Shown here one piece after another: positions 1 through 5,915 of a DNA stretch of 8,152 nucleotides. Every line of letters starts with the position of its first letter. Positions within the stretch are counted from its first letter, which is position 1. The notes beneath the pieces are model-generated. The model saw nothing but the letters and a program-made list of their open reading frames with translations, searched no databases and was not told where the DNA came from. Position numbers and translations under genes: made by a program. This stretch comes from Candidatus Ventricola intestinavium (lineage in GTDB: Bacteria > Bacillota > Clostridia > Christensenellales > Aristaeellaceae): the NCBI GenBank assembly GCA_018715105.1, contig DVMG01000040.1, forward strand, positions 1 to 8,152, given 5' to 3'.

Positions 1-29
1 GGCCTCTTTTCTTTTTGTACATATGCGTG

Positions 30-35
30 TATAAT
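30..35 (+). promoter_or_regulatory. Sigma-A -10 box upstream of structured leader RNA
   Basis: A perfect TATAAT lies at 30-35. The matching -35 position (7-12, TTTTCT) is poor, so the promoter rests mainly on the -10 box. It is supported by what follows: a start site about 6-7 bases after the box would fall at 41-42, exactly where the 5' strand of the long closing helix of the downstream RNA begins. Confidence 0.55.
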
Positions 36-40
36 GGCAG

Positions 41-173
41 AAGAGGAGTTGTCAGGACAGACCGGGCCTTTCAGGATGCTGTGATTCGGCGAATAGGGAG
101 CCTGGATGAAGCACGGGGCTTTGCCCCGCCGCCCTGCAAAGGCATAAACCTGTGGGAAACAACGTCTTTTCTT
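41..173 (+). ncRNA. Unidentified structured RNA, probably a leader of the acetyltransferase gene
   Basis: The sequence folds by eye into a long interrupted rod. The closing helix pairs 41-47 with 167-173 and 48-52 with 159-163, with a three-base bulge at 164-166. Next, CAGG 53-56 pairs with CCTG 149-152; GCCTTT 66-71 pairs with AAAGGC 138-143; and CAGG 72-75 pairs with CCTG 133-136, with C137 bulged. The head holds two hairpins, 84-94 and 114-128 (CGGGGC, loop TTT, GCCCCG). The unpaired strand TGGGAA (153-158) and the loops at 57-65 and 144-148 are possible conserved parts. I do not see the sequence signatures of SRP RNA, tmRNA, RNase P RNA, T-box, TPP, FMN, SAM-I, lysine or glycine RNAs. No terminator follows and the acetyltransferase start is 68 bases downstream, so a cis-regulatory element is the simplest reading. 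An independent small RNA, for example 6S-like, is the alternative. Confidence 0.5.
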
Positions 174-241
174 CGCAGGAGATCCGGCTTTTGGGCCTGA
201 CAGATCCGATTGATTCTGCTCACGAGAGGGAGGCCGGCCTT

Positions 242-1111
242 ATGCTTACGCTCAACACGCACGTCATGGCGGACGGCGCATCGCGCGCGGCTTTTAACGC
301 GCTGACCCTGCGGACATTCGGCTTTTCCTTTGAGGAATGGTATCGTGCAGGATATGGATCGGCGAACAACATCCCTTATACCCTCTTTGACGGGGCAAAG
401 GCCGTGGCCAATGTCTCCGTCAATCTCATGGATGTGGTCTATGCCGGGAAAAAGCGGCGGTATATCCAGTTGGGAACCGTCATGACGGAGGAAAGCTTTC
501 GCGGCAGGGGGCTGTACTCCCGGCTGATGCAGACCGTTTTGGCACAATGGTCGCAGCGGTGTGACGCGATGCTCCTGTTCGCCAACCGTTGTGCGTTGGA
601 TTTTTATCCGCGGTTTGGATTTGAGCGGCAAAAACAGGCTTCTTTCCGCATGCCGCTTGATACGGGAGAAGGTTTTTGCAGACGGCTTGATATGGATTCT
701 CCGGGGGACAGGCAGATTGCGCTGCGCTGCTATGGGCAGGGCAATCCCTTCAGCGCCCTTCAGGTGGTGGATCAGGCCGGGCTGATGATGTTTTATGCGC
801 TCACCACCAGAAAAGAAGACATGCTTTACGTTCCCTCCTGCGATGCGCTTGTCGTGGCCGGGCAGGAGGAAAACCTGCTCCGGGTGTACGATGTCTTTTG
901 CGCCCCTGAATCCGGAACGCTTGCGCAAATCCTGCGCGCAGCCGCCCAACCCGGCACGCGCGCGGCTGAATTGATGTTTACCCCGGTGGAGCGCGGCGGA
1001 ATGGATGTGGGCACGCTGGAAGACGAGGACGATGCGCTCTTTCTGCTGCGCGGCGGAGAAAACATTTTCCGCGGCGGGGAATGGCTTTTTCCGGCGCTGG
1101 CGCACACATGA
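242..1111 (+). CDS. GNAT-family N-acetyltransferase (Eis-like)
   Basis: The product is a 289-residue predicted cytoplasmic acetyltransferase that would transfer acetyl from acetyl-CoA to an unknown amine. The N-terminal half shows the GNAT core: the strand and loop around residues 76-96, with an RGRGL acetyl-CoA-binding segment (88-91 region) and LYSRLMQTVL helix, and the late-core FYPRFGF at 121-127, which is typical of this superfamily. The C-terminal ~150 residues have no motif I recognise. Two-domain GNAT proteins of this size, including the Eis-like group, are common in Clostridia. An in-frame GTG at 152 would add 30 residues, but it lies inside the upstream RNA structure. ATG 242 has a strong Shine-Dalgarno (AGAGGGAGG, 225-233) at 8 bases spacing, so I prefer it. 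The gene is first in a probable operon with recD2 and comFC. Its substrate cannot be told from sequence. Confidence 0.85.
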   Translation: MLTLNTHVMADGASRAAFNALTLRTFGFSFEEWYRAGYGSANNIPYTLFDGAKAVANVSVNLMDVVYAGKKRRYIQLGTVMTEESFRGRGLYSRLMQTVLAQWSQRCDAMLLFANRCALDFYPRFGFERQKQASFRMPLDTGEGFCRRLDMDSPGDRQIALRCYGQGNPFSALQVVDQAGLMMFYALTTRKEDMLYVPSCDALVVAGQEENLLRVYDVFCAPESGTLAQILRAAAQPGTRAAELMFTPVERGGMDVGTLEDEDDALFLLRGGENIFRGGEWLFPALAHT

Positions 1112-1117
1112 GAAAGA

Positions 1118-1144
1118 CGCGGGCATTTGGACGGAATGCCCGCG
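1118..1144 (+). other. Perfect 10-bp hairpin between acetyltransferase and recD2
   Basis: CGCGGGCATT (1118-1127) is exactly complementary to 1135-1144, with a 7-base loop (TGGACGG). It begins 6 bases after the acetyltransferase stop and ends 10 bases before the recD2 ribosome binding tract. No T-run follows on either strand, so it is not an ordinary intrinsic terminator. An mRNA-processing, 3'-end-protecting or translation-tuning hairpin is more likely. Confidence 0.6.
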
Positions 1145-1170
1145 GATGAAGCGGAAAGGGGGGAGGCTTC

Positions 1171-3390
1171 TTGGAGACGATCGAGGCGTTTGCCGATGAG
1201 ACGGTATTCAGAAACGATGAAAATGGATACACGGTGCTGATTGTCAAGGCGGGCCGGACGCGCGTATCCGCCGTGGGGGTGATGCCGCCCGTCGCCGCGG
1301 GAGAAAAGCTGCTGATCACCGGCGAGTGGACGGAGCATCCGGTCTATGGCAGGCAGATCCGGGTGCAGAGCGTGGAGATTGAGAAGCCGACAACGCTTTC
1401 GGGTATCGAAAAATATCTGTCGAGCGGCATGATCCGGGGGATTGGACCGGCGACAGCGCGCCTGCTCATCCGGGAATTCGGTGAAAAGACGCTCGATGTG
1501 CTTTACAGCGAGCCGGAACGGCTGCTGGATGTGCCGGGCATTGGCGAAAAGCGTGCGCAGATGATTCAGGAGAGCTACGCGCAGCAGGCGCAGCAGCGCG
1601 AAGCCATGGTCTTTTTGCAGAGCTATGGCATTACGCCTTCCCTCGCGGTGAAGATCTTCAAACAATATGGTGAAAACGTCAAGCAGATCATCCGCGGCAA
1701 TCCTTACCGGCTTGTGGAGGATGTGGAGGGAATCGGTTTTAAGACGGCGGATAAGATCGCGGCAGCCCTGGGCGTTGAGCGGGACAGCGAATACCGCCTG
1801 AGCGCAGGCATCAAATTCGCCCTGGCGGACGCCACCGCAGGCGCGGGGCACTGCTATCTGCCCCGGCCGGAGCTTGTCAAAGCGGCGCAGAACCTTCTGG
1901 GGAACGAGCAGGAGGCGATCGACCGTGTGCTCGACACGCTGATCCTGGCCCATGAGGTGGTGGCGCAGATTCTGCCGGATGAAACCGGCGCGCAGGAGGT
2001 GGTGGCGCTCTATCAGCCGCAGACATTCCGGGCGGAAAGCGAGGTTGCGCGCAGGCTGATGGAGATGATCGAGGCGATGCCGGAGTCCATGGCCCTCGAT
2101 CTGCAGGCGCAGATTGACGAGTTGGAACGGGTGGAGGGCATTGCCTTTCATCCGCAGCAGCGCCAGGCGATTGAGACCGCGGTGAAAAGCGGCATGACCG
2201 TGATCACCGGCGGACCGGGAACAGGGAAGACGACGATTATCAAATGCATCATCAAGCTGCTGAGCGTGCATGGAGAGGTGGCCCTGGCCGCGCCCACGGG
2301 CCGGGCTGCCAAGCGCATGAGCGAGGCCTGCGGCATGGAGGCCAAAACGCTCCACCGCCTGCTTGAATACGGCGGGGAGGAAGGGGACTTTGCCCGCACG
2401 CAGGATCACCCGCTTGAGATGGATACGCTCATCATCGATGAAATGTCCATGGTGGACATCTTCCTCATGCGCTCGCTGCTGCGCGCGCTGGTGCCGGGCA
2501 CGCGGCTGATCATGGTGGGGGATGCGGACCAGCTGCCCAGCGTCGGGGCGGGCAATGTGCTGCGCGATATCCTGGACAGCGGTGTGGTGCCCTCGGTGAG
2601 GCTGACGGAAATCTTCCGTCAGGATGAAAAGAGCATGATTGTCTACAATGCCCACCGGATTAACCACGGAGACGCTCCGCGCCTGAATGCGAAGGGGAGC
2701 GACTTTTTCTTTGAGCGCGCGGCCTCTCCCTCGGATGCGGCCAGGCGCATTGTGACGCTGTGCGCCGCCCGGCTGCCCGGTTTCCTGGGGCTTGACCCGG
2801 TCCGGCAGATGCAGGTGCTTTCGCCCACCAAAAAGGGCGAGTGCGGCGTGTGGATGCTCAATCAGCTCCTTCAGGCGCAGTTCAATCCGCCTGCCCCCCA
2901 CAAGCAGGAGCGCACGCGCGGAGACACCACCTTCCGCGAGGGCGACAAGGTCATGCAGACACGCAATAACTATCAGCTCGAGTGGAAGCGGGAGGGCGTG
3001 TTTGGATGGGAGGAAGGGCAGGGTGTGTTTAACGGAGACATCGGCTTTGTCAGCGAGATCGATCCGCAGGAGCGCACGCTTACCGTCCAGTTTGATGACG
3101 AGCGCATGGCCACCTATGAGGGCGGGGATGTGGATGATCTGGAGCTGGCCTATTGCATTTCCGTGCACAAGAGCCAGGGCAGCGAATTCCCTGTGGTGGT
3201 GATGCCCGTTGTCGGCGGACCGCCGATGCTGCTCACGCGCAATCTGCTTTATACCGCCGTCACCCGTGCCAGGAGGCTTGTGATGCTCGTGGGGCGCGAA
3301 GCCGCGATCGACCAGATGATCGCCAACGCCAATACGCGCAGGCGTTACAGCGCGCTGCGCTGGCGCCTTGAACAGATGATGAGCCTGTAA
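1171..3390 (+). CDS. recD2: RecD2-type ATP-dependent 5'-3' DNA helicase
   Basis: The product is a 739-residue superfamily 1B helicase of the RecD2 type, which acts in DNA repair and replication-fork handling without RecB or RecC. An N-terminal OB-like region (FRNDENGYTVL at 13-23) is followed by helix-hairpin-helix segments around 79-135 and 177-200. The helicase core has all expected motifs: Walker A GGPGTGKT (347-354, K353), Walker B IIDE (D423, E424), motif III GDADQLP (450-456), EIFRQ (480-484), the late VHKSQGSEF motif (665-673) and the arginine-finger region YTAVTRA (694-700, R699). The length is normal for the family. The start is TTG at 1171: the purine tract 1155-1166 precedes it by only 4 bases, and METIEAFADETVFRNDENGYTVL matches the usual family N-terminus. 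It ends 14 bases before the comFC-like gene, suggesting one operon. No key residue appears missing. Confidence 0.95.
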   Translation: METIEAFADETVFRNDENGYTVLIVKAGRTRVSAVGVMPPVAAGEKLLITGEWTEHPVYGRQIRVQSVEIEKPTTLSGIEKYLSSGMIRGIGPATARLLIREFGEKTLDVLYSEPERLLDVPGIGEKRAQMIQESYAQQAQQREAMVFLQSYGITPSLAVKIFKQYGENVKQIIRGNPYRLVEDVEGIGFKTADKIAAALGVERDSEYRLSAGIKFALADATAGAGHCYLPRPELVKAAQNLLGNEQEAIDRVLDTLILAHEVVAQILPDETGAQEVVALYQPQTFRAESEVARRLMEMIEAMPESMALDLQAQIDELERVEGIAFHPQQRQAIETAVKSGMTVITGGPGTGKTTIIKCIIKLLSVHGEVALAAPTGRAAKRMSEACGMEAKTLHRLLEYGGEEGDFARTQDHPLEMDTLIIDEMSMVDIFLMRSLLRALVPGTRLIMVGDADQLPSVGAGNVLRDILDSGVVPSVRLTEIFRQDEKSMIVYNAHRINHGDAPRLNAKGSDFFFERAASPSDAARRIVTLCAARLPGFLGLDPVRQMQVLSPTKKGECGVWMLNQLLQAQFNPPAPHKQERTRGDTTFREGDKVMQTRNNYQLEWKREGVFGWEEGQGVFNGDIGFVSEIDPQERTLTVQFDDERMATYEGGDVDDLELAYCISVHKSQGSEFPVVVMPVVGGPPMLLTRNLLYTAVTRARRLVMLVGREAAIDQMIANANTRRRYSALRWRLEQMMSL

Positions 3391-3404
3391 AGGAGAGACG
3401 CGAG

Positions 3405-4154
3405 ATGGGACGAGGCTTTCTGCCCGTGCGCAGGGCGGCGCTTCGGCTGCTGGAGGCGGCGGACGCATGGCTGTTTCCGGAGCAGGCGGCATGCCTTTGC
3501 TGTGACTGTGCACTTGGCGAAGAGGCCCGGGAGGGGTTGTGCCCGGCGTGCACGCGGGCGCTGGAAGCGGCGTTTACCCGGCAGGAGAAGCGGGAAAGGG
3601 AACAAAGGGAACCTTTGCCGGACGGGATTGCCTATGTGCATGCGGCCTATCCCTATGAGGCGCAGGCCAAAACGCTGATCGTGCGGCTCAAATATCACAG
3701 CGTGCGGGCGGCCGCCGTGCCGCTTGCCCACGCGATGGCCCTGCTGCCGAGCGGCGAAGAGGAGCTGATTGTGCCCGTTCCGACCACGCGGCGAAGGCTG
3801 CGCGAGCGGGGATTTAACCAGGCGGCGCTTCTGGCGCGGGGGATAGGAGACGAGCTGGGAATGCCGGTGCTGGAGGCGCTTGAGCGTGAAGACGAGCATG
3901 CCGCCCAGGCATCGCTTCGCGCGCGGGAAAGAAGAAAAAACCTGCACATGTGCATGCGTGCCTCAGGCGATGTGGCGGGCAGGCGCATCCTGCTGGTGGA
4001 TGACGTGTACACCACCGGTTCTACGGCGACCGAGGCGGCACGCGCGCTTTATGAAAGCGGCGCGCGGAGCGTGGGTGTGTTCGCCGCCGCGCGCACCCAT
4101 CTGGATGAAAAGGAGAAAAACGGCGCGCTTTTTGTGCCTTCAAGGAGAAAGTGA
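3405..4154 (+). CDS. comFC: ComFC-type phosphoribosyltransferase-fold protein
   Basis: The product is a 249-residue protein of the ComFC/GntX family, a phosphoribosyltransferase-fold protein. Homologues are needed for handling incoming single-stranded DNA in natural transformation, but they are also conserved in species not known to be competent. An N-terminal zinc-finger-like cluster has cysteines at 30, 32, 33, 35, 46 and 49. Family landmarks LKYHS (95-99), VPVP (123-126) and RGFNQA (135-140) follow, then the phosphoribosyl-diphosphate-binding loop ILLVDDVYTTGST (195-207). The length is usual. ATG 3405 has AAGGAGAG (3390-3397) 7 bases upstream, overlapping the recD2 stop codon. No comFA is visible: the helicase upstream is RecD2 instead. 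No clear terminator follows, so read-through into the RNA at 4242 is possible. Confidence 0.93.
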   Translation: MGRGFLPVRRAALRLLEAADAWLFPEQAACLCCDCALGEEAREGLCPACTRALEAAFTRQEKREREQREPLPDGIAYVHAAYPYEAQAKTLIVRLKYHSVRAAAVPLAHAMALLPSGEEELIVPVPTTRRRLRERGFNQAALLARGIGDELGMPVLEALEREDEHAAQASLRARERRKNLHMCMRASGDVAGRRILLVDDVYTTGSTATEAARALYESGARSVGVFAAARTHLDEKEKNGALFVPSRRK

Positions 4155-4162
4155 ACGTTTTT

Positions 4163-4191
4163 TTGACAAAGTATACGGGGAATTGTAAGAA
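4163..4191 (+). promoter_or_regulatory. Possible weak upstream promoter
   Basis: A consensus TTGACA (4163-4168) is followed after 17 bp by TAAGAA (4186-4191), a poor -10 match. It sits directly after a run of seven T and upstream of the far better promoter at 4207-4235. It could be a secondary start, or chance in this locally AT-rich patch. Confidence 0.25.
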
Positions 4192-4206
4192 ATTTTGTAA
4201 AACGGC

Positions 4207-4235
4207 TTGCATTTTCTCCGGGTTGCGTATATAAT
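4207..4235 (+). promoter_or_regulatory. Strong sigma-A promoter for the structured RNA and zinc-ribbon gene
   Basis: TTGCAT (4207-4212), a 17-bp spacer and TATAAT (4230-4235) form a nearly consensus vegetative promoter. A start about 7 bases downstream, near 4242, coincides with the first base of the closing helix of the RNA that follows. The flanking sequence is AT-rich compared with the rest of the window. Confidence 0.85.
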
Positions 4236-4241
4236 GATCAA

Positions 4242-4460
4242 GGATGATCACGTCGGGTCTGTGGTTGAAAGTCGATGCCAGTCGCAGGCGAAACGATCCA
4301 CGTAATCCGGTCAAAGTATCGGGGAGCATGGTGCGGCTTAGAAGTAAGTCCGTCCAGGATTTTCCTGAGAGGGTTAGTAGTGGGGCACAGATGTGTATGA
4401 GCGAACGCTCCGGGCGGCGAGTGTGGGGTCAAAAACCAGGTCAGCCGATTGTATCATGCC
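4242..4460 (+). ncRNA. Structured RNA of about 219 bases, probable raiA-motif RNA
   Basis: A closing helix can be drawn by eye: 4242-4248 with 4453-4460 (one bulge at 4458), 4250-4251 with 4451-4452, and 4252-4256 with 4445-4449, about 14 pairs with single-base bulges. Inside are 4261-4267 with 4294-4301 capped by GCC/GGC (4277-4279 with 4287-4289), CAGGA/TCCTG (4355-4359 with 4363-4367), and GAGC/GCTC (4399-4402 with 4407-4410) with loop GAAC. The stretch has no good reading frame. The known raiA motif is a large structured RNA of Bacillota and Actinomycetota, found near raiA and comFC genes; here comFC ends 87 bases upstream. Size, promoter, long closing stem and neighbours all fit. I assign it by context and architecture, not by a covariance model. 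A novel RNA or a long 5' leader is the alternative. Confidence 0.6.
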
Positions 4461-4491
4461 TATCTCTATTTTTTTCGGAGGGGAATATCCC

Positions 4492-4788
4492 ATGTATCAG
4501 GACAAGACTTTGACCTGCAAAGACTGTGGCCAGGAATTTGTGTTCACCGCCGGTGAGCAGGAATTCTATGCGGAGAAGGGCTTCCAGAATGAGCCGACCC
4601 GCTGCAAGGCCTGCCGCATCGCCCGCAAGAACAGCCGTCCCGCGAACGGCGAAGCTCAGCAGCGCGAAATGTACGAGACCACCTGCGCTCAGTGTGGCGC
4701 CCCGACTCGCGTGCCTTTCATCCCGAAGAATGACCGACCGATCTACTGCAGCGAGTGCTATGCGGCCCGCCGCGCGAATCACTATTGA
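4492..4788 (+). CDS. Small protein with two zinc ribbons
   Basis: The product is a 98-residue, charged, soluble protein with two treble-clef/zinc-ribbon-like modules. The first uses cysteines 9, 12, 38 and 41 (CKDC and CKAC) around EFVFTAGEQEFYAEKGF, a hallmark of the zf-trcl probable zinc-ribbon family. The second uses cysteines 65, 68, 86 and 89 (CAQC and CSEC). A glutamine- and arginine-containing linker (about 43-60) joins them. ATG 4492 has GGAGGGG (4477-4483) at 8 bases spacing, a very strong site. An in-frame start at 4393 would run through the structured RNA and is rejected. The function of the family is unknown to me; nucleic-acid or ribosome binding is only a guess from the fold. 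It shares the promoter of the upstream RNA and ends at a terminator, so it is the last gene of a short unit. Confidence 0.9.
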   Translation: MYQDKTLTCKDCGQEFVFTAGEQEFYAEKGFQNEPTRCKACRIARKNSRPANGEAQQREMYETTCAQCGAPTRVPFIPKNDRPIYCSECYAARRANHY

Positions 4789-4799
4789 TTGAAAACACG

Positions 4800-4827
4800 A
4801 GTCCCGCGCTTCTGTGCGGGGCTTTTT
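4800..4827 (+). terminator. Intrinsic terminator after zinc-ribbon gene
   Basis: A 10-bp stem (4800-4809 with 4814-4823, two G-U pairs) has the loop TTCT and leads straight into a T5 run (4823-4827). It lies 11 bases after the stop codon. It ends the unit that starts at the 4207 promoter. Confidence 0.92.
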
Positions 4828-4950
4828 GTATAACGAAATCCGGCACGCGGAGAAGCGGCCTGATGGGCGCTTTGAAAAATGCGATCCTGTTTTTGATTTT
4901 ACGGACATCATGAGCGATTGTAAAGCGATTTGAAAAGGGGTGACGGATGG

Positions 4951-5538
4951 ATGAAAAGCCTGCTCCGACGGATGAGAGTGCATCTTTCTCTGCTGGCGCT
5001 CTGCGTGCTCCTTGTGCCGGGAACAGCGCTTGCCTACTGGGACGTTGACTCGCAGCTGGCCCTGGCGGACGAGGACATGCCTCTGATTTATGGCACGCTG
5101 AATCAGCGGATGGCCACACGCACGGGCCCGTCTACGGATTACCCCGAGCCGGGGACCTTTCTATCGAAAGGAAAGCAGGTGCGCATCATTTCGGTGGCAT
5201 TCGACGCGAACGAGGTGCCCTGGGTGCAGGTGGAGCTCACCTATGGGAAAAAGCATATCCGTGCGTACACCGGGCTCAAGCGCTTTGATCAGGTGGATGT
5301 CAACGACATCCCCCGGGAATTCAATTATGATTTTGAGGCGATCCTCAACCAGGACGTAACCCCGCTTTATGGGCCGGGCACGGAGTATTCCGCCTATTCC
5401 TTTACGCTGGAGGCCGGGAGCAGCGTGTCGGTCATCGACTATGAGAACGGCTATGCGATGTGTGATTTTTACGCACAGGACGATGAGGAATGGAACCGCG
5501 TGTGGATCCCGGATTCCCTGATCACCGTCGTGAATTGA
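4951..5538 (+). CDS. Secreted protein with tandem SH3-like repeats
   Basis: The product is a 195-residue exported protein of unknown role. Residues 1-28 form a signal peptide: basic MKSLLRRMR, a hydrophobic core (10-22) and an ALA cleavage site before Y29. The cysteine at 18 has no proper lipobox, so type I cleavage is expected. Two bacterial SH3-like repeats follow: about 48-113, with the typical ATRTGPSTDY segment, and about 129-192, with the related TPLYGPGTEY. Such domains often bind cell-wall peptides. No hydrolase, LPXTG or membrane anchor is present, so this is a free wall-binding or periplasm-like protein. An in-frame TTG at 4930 is possible, but ATG 4951 with GGGG (4937-4940) about 10 bases upstream places the signal peptide correctly. 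The gene lies between two terminators and is therefore probably monocistronic. I found no convincing promoter between 4828 and 4950. Confidence 0.85.
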   Translation: MKSLLRRMRVHLSLLALCVLLVPGTALAYWDVDSQLALADEDMPLIYGTLNQRMATRTGPSTDYPEPGTFLSKGKQVRIISVAFDANEVPWVQVELTYGKKHIRAYTGLKRFDQVDVNDIPREFNYDFEAILNQDVTPLYGPGTEYSAYSFTLEAGSSVSVIDYENGYAMCDFYAQDDEEWNRVWIPDSLITVVN

Positions 5539-5732
5539 ACCGCGCGCCTGTTTTTTCCATGCGCCAAGGATTTTTTGTCAGGTTTCCCTTAGCGGTTTAA
5601 GCCTTTGGCGGGGCTTCAGGCCGTCGGCAACATGCTTTTCTCCCCCTCCGAAGGGGAAGAAAAGATTCCCGCAATCATCCATGGGGAAAAACGCTGGTTG
5701 CGAACAAAAGCGATGCGTATGTCAACAAATGG
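5539..5732 (+). other. Non-coding stretch with several hairpins, 3' UTR or small RNA
   Basis: No credible gene lies between the SH3-protein stop and the terminator at 5733. Hairpins seen by eye are AAGCC 5599-5603 with GGCTT 5612-5616; an 11-bp stem 5635-5645 with 5653-5664 (A5658 bulged, 7-base loop CTCCGAA); and a smaller one around 5692-5712. They lead into a strong terminator. This could be the long 3' UTR of the SH3 gene or an independent small RNA. The only promoter-like element, TTGTCA at 5575-5580, lacks a good -10. Confidence 0.4.
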
Positions 5733-5755
5733 AAGCCCCTGGGTGGGGCTTTTTT
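5733..5755 (+). terminator. Intrinsic terminator upstream of spoIIE
   Basis: The perfect stem AAGCCCC (5733-5739) with GGGGCTT (5745-5751) has a TGGGT loop and a T6 run (5750-5755). It acts on + strand transcripts arriving from the SH3-protein gene or the hairpin region before it, and separates them from spoIIE. Confidence 0.92.
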
Positions 5756-5848
5756 GTTTGCGCCGCCTCCACAGCCGGCGGGAGCGGCTTTCCCCACGGG
5801 CATATCGGGCAAAACCTGTCGCGCGCTTGCCATTTTCCGCGTTTTCAA

Positions 5849-5881
5849 ACGACAGAGAAAGCCGCCATGACGCTATACAAT
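5849..5881 (+). promoter_or_regulatory. Possible long-spacer, Spo0A-type promoter of spoIIE
   Basis: ACGACA (5849-5854, sharing GACA with the -35 consensus) and TACAAT (5876-5881) are 21 bp apart. B. subtilis spoIIE is known for a 21-bp spacer and Spo0A activation. A Spo0A-box-like TGTCGTT lies on the minus strand at 5848-5854, overlapping the -35, and TGTCGCG lies on the plus strand at 5817-5823; each matches TGTCGAA at five of seven positions. The element sits 34 bases before the chosen start codon. The matches are weak and the reading is inferred. Confidence 0.3.
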
Positions 5882-5915
5882 GATCGCATCAAGCGTGGGG
5901 AAGGCGGGACTGCGG

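Noticed and set aside
136..148. GCAAAGGC followed by TAAACCT here and again at 8051-8068
   Set aside because: The match is two short words with different gaps; about one such pair is expected by chance in a window of this size, and the surrounding folds differ.
15..200. A 61-residue reading frame at the left end
   Set aside because: It starts upstream of the TATAAT box, has no ribosome site and runs through the paired strands of the structured RNA.
180..208. Direct repeat AGATCCG at 180-186 and 202-208, two helical turns apart
   Set aside because: Seven bases repeated once is too little to call an operator, and no regulator gene is adjacent.
826..3513. Long minus-strand open frame of 895 codons
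   Set aside because: It lies opposite the acetyltransferase and recD2, reads as low-complexity His/Arg/Ala-rich protein without domains, and is typical of an antisense shadow in GC-rich genes.
4151..4164. T7 run just after comFC as a terminator
   Set aside because: No stable stem directly precedes it.
5870..5881. TATACAAT as a sigma-E type -10 element
   Set aside because: It resembles CATACAnT, but no sigma-E -35 match lies at the right distance, and spoIIE acts before sigma-E is made active.
5605..5883. A 92-residue plus-strand frame between the SH3 gene and spoIIE
   Set aside because: It passes straight through the strong terminator 5733-5755, lacks a ribosome site and has no recognisable domain.
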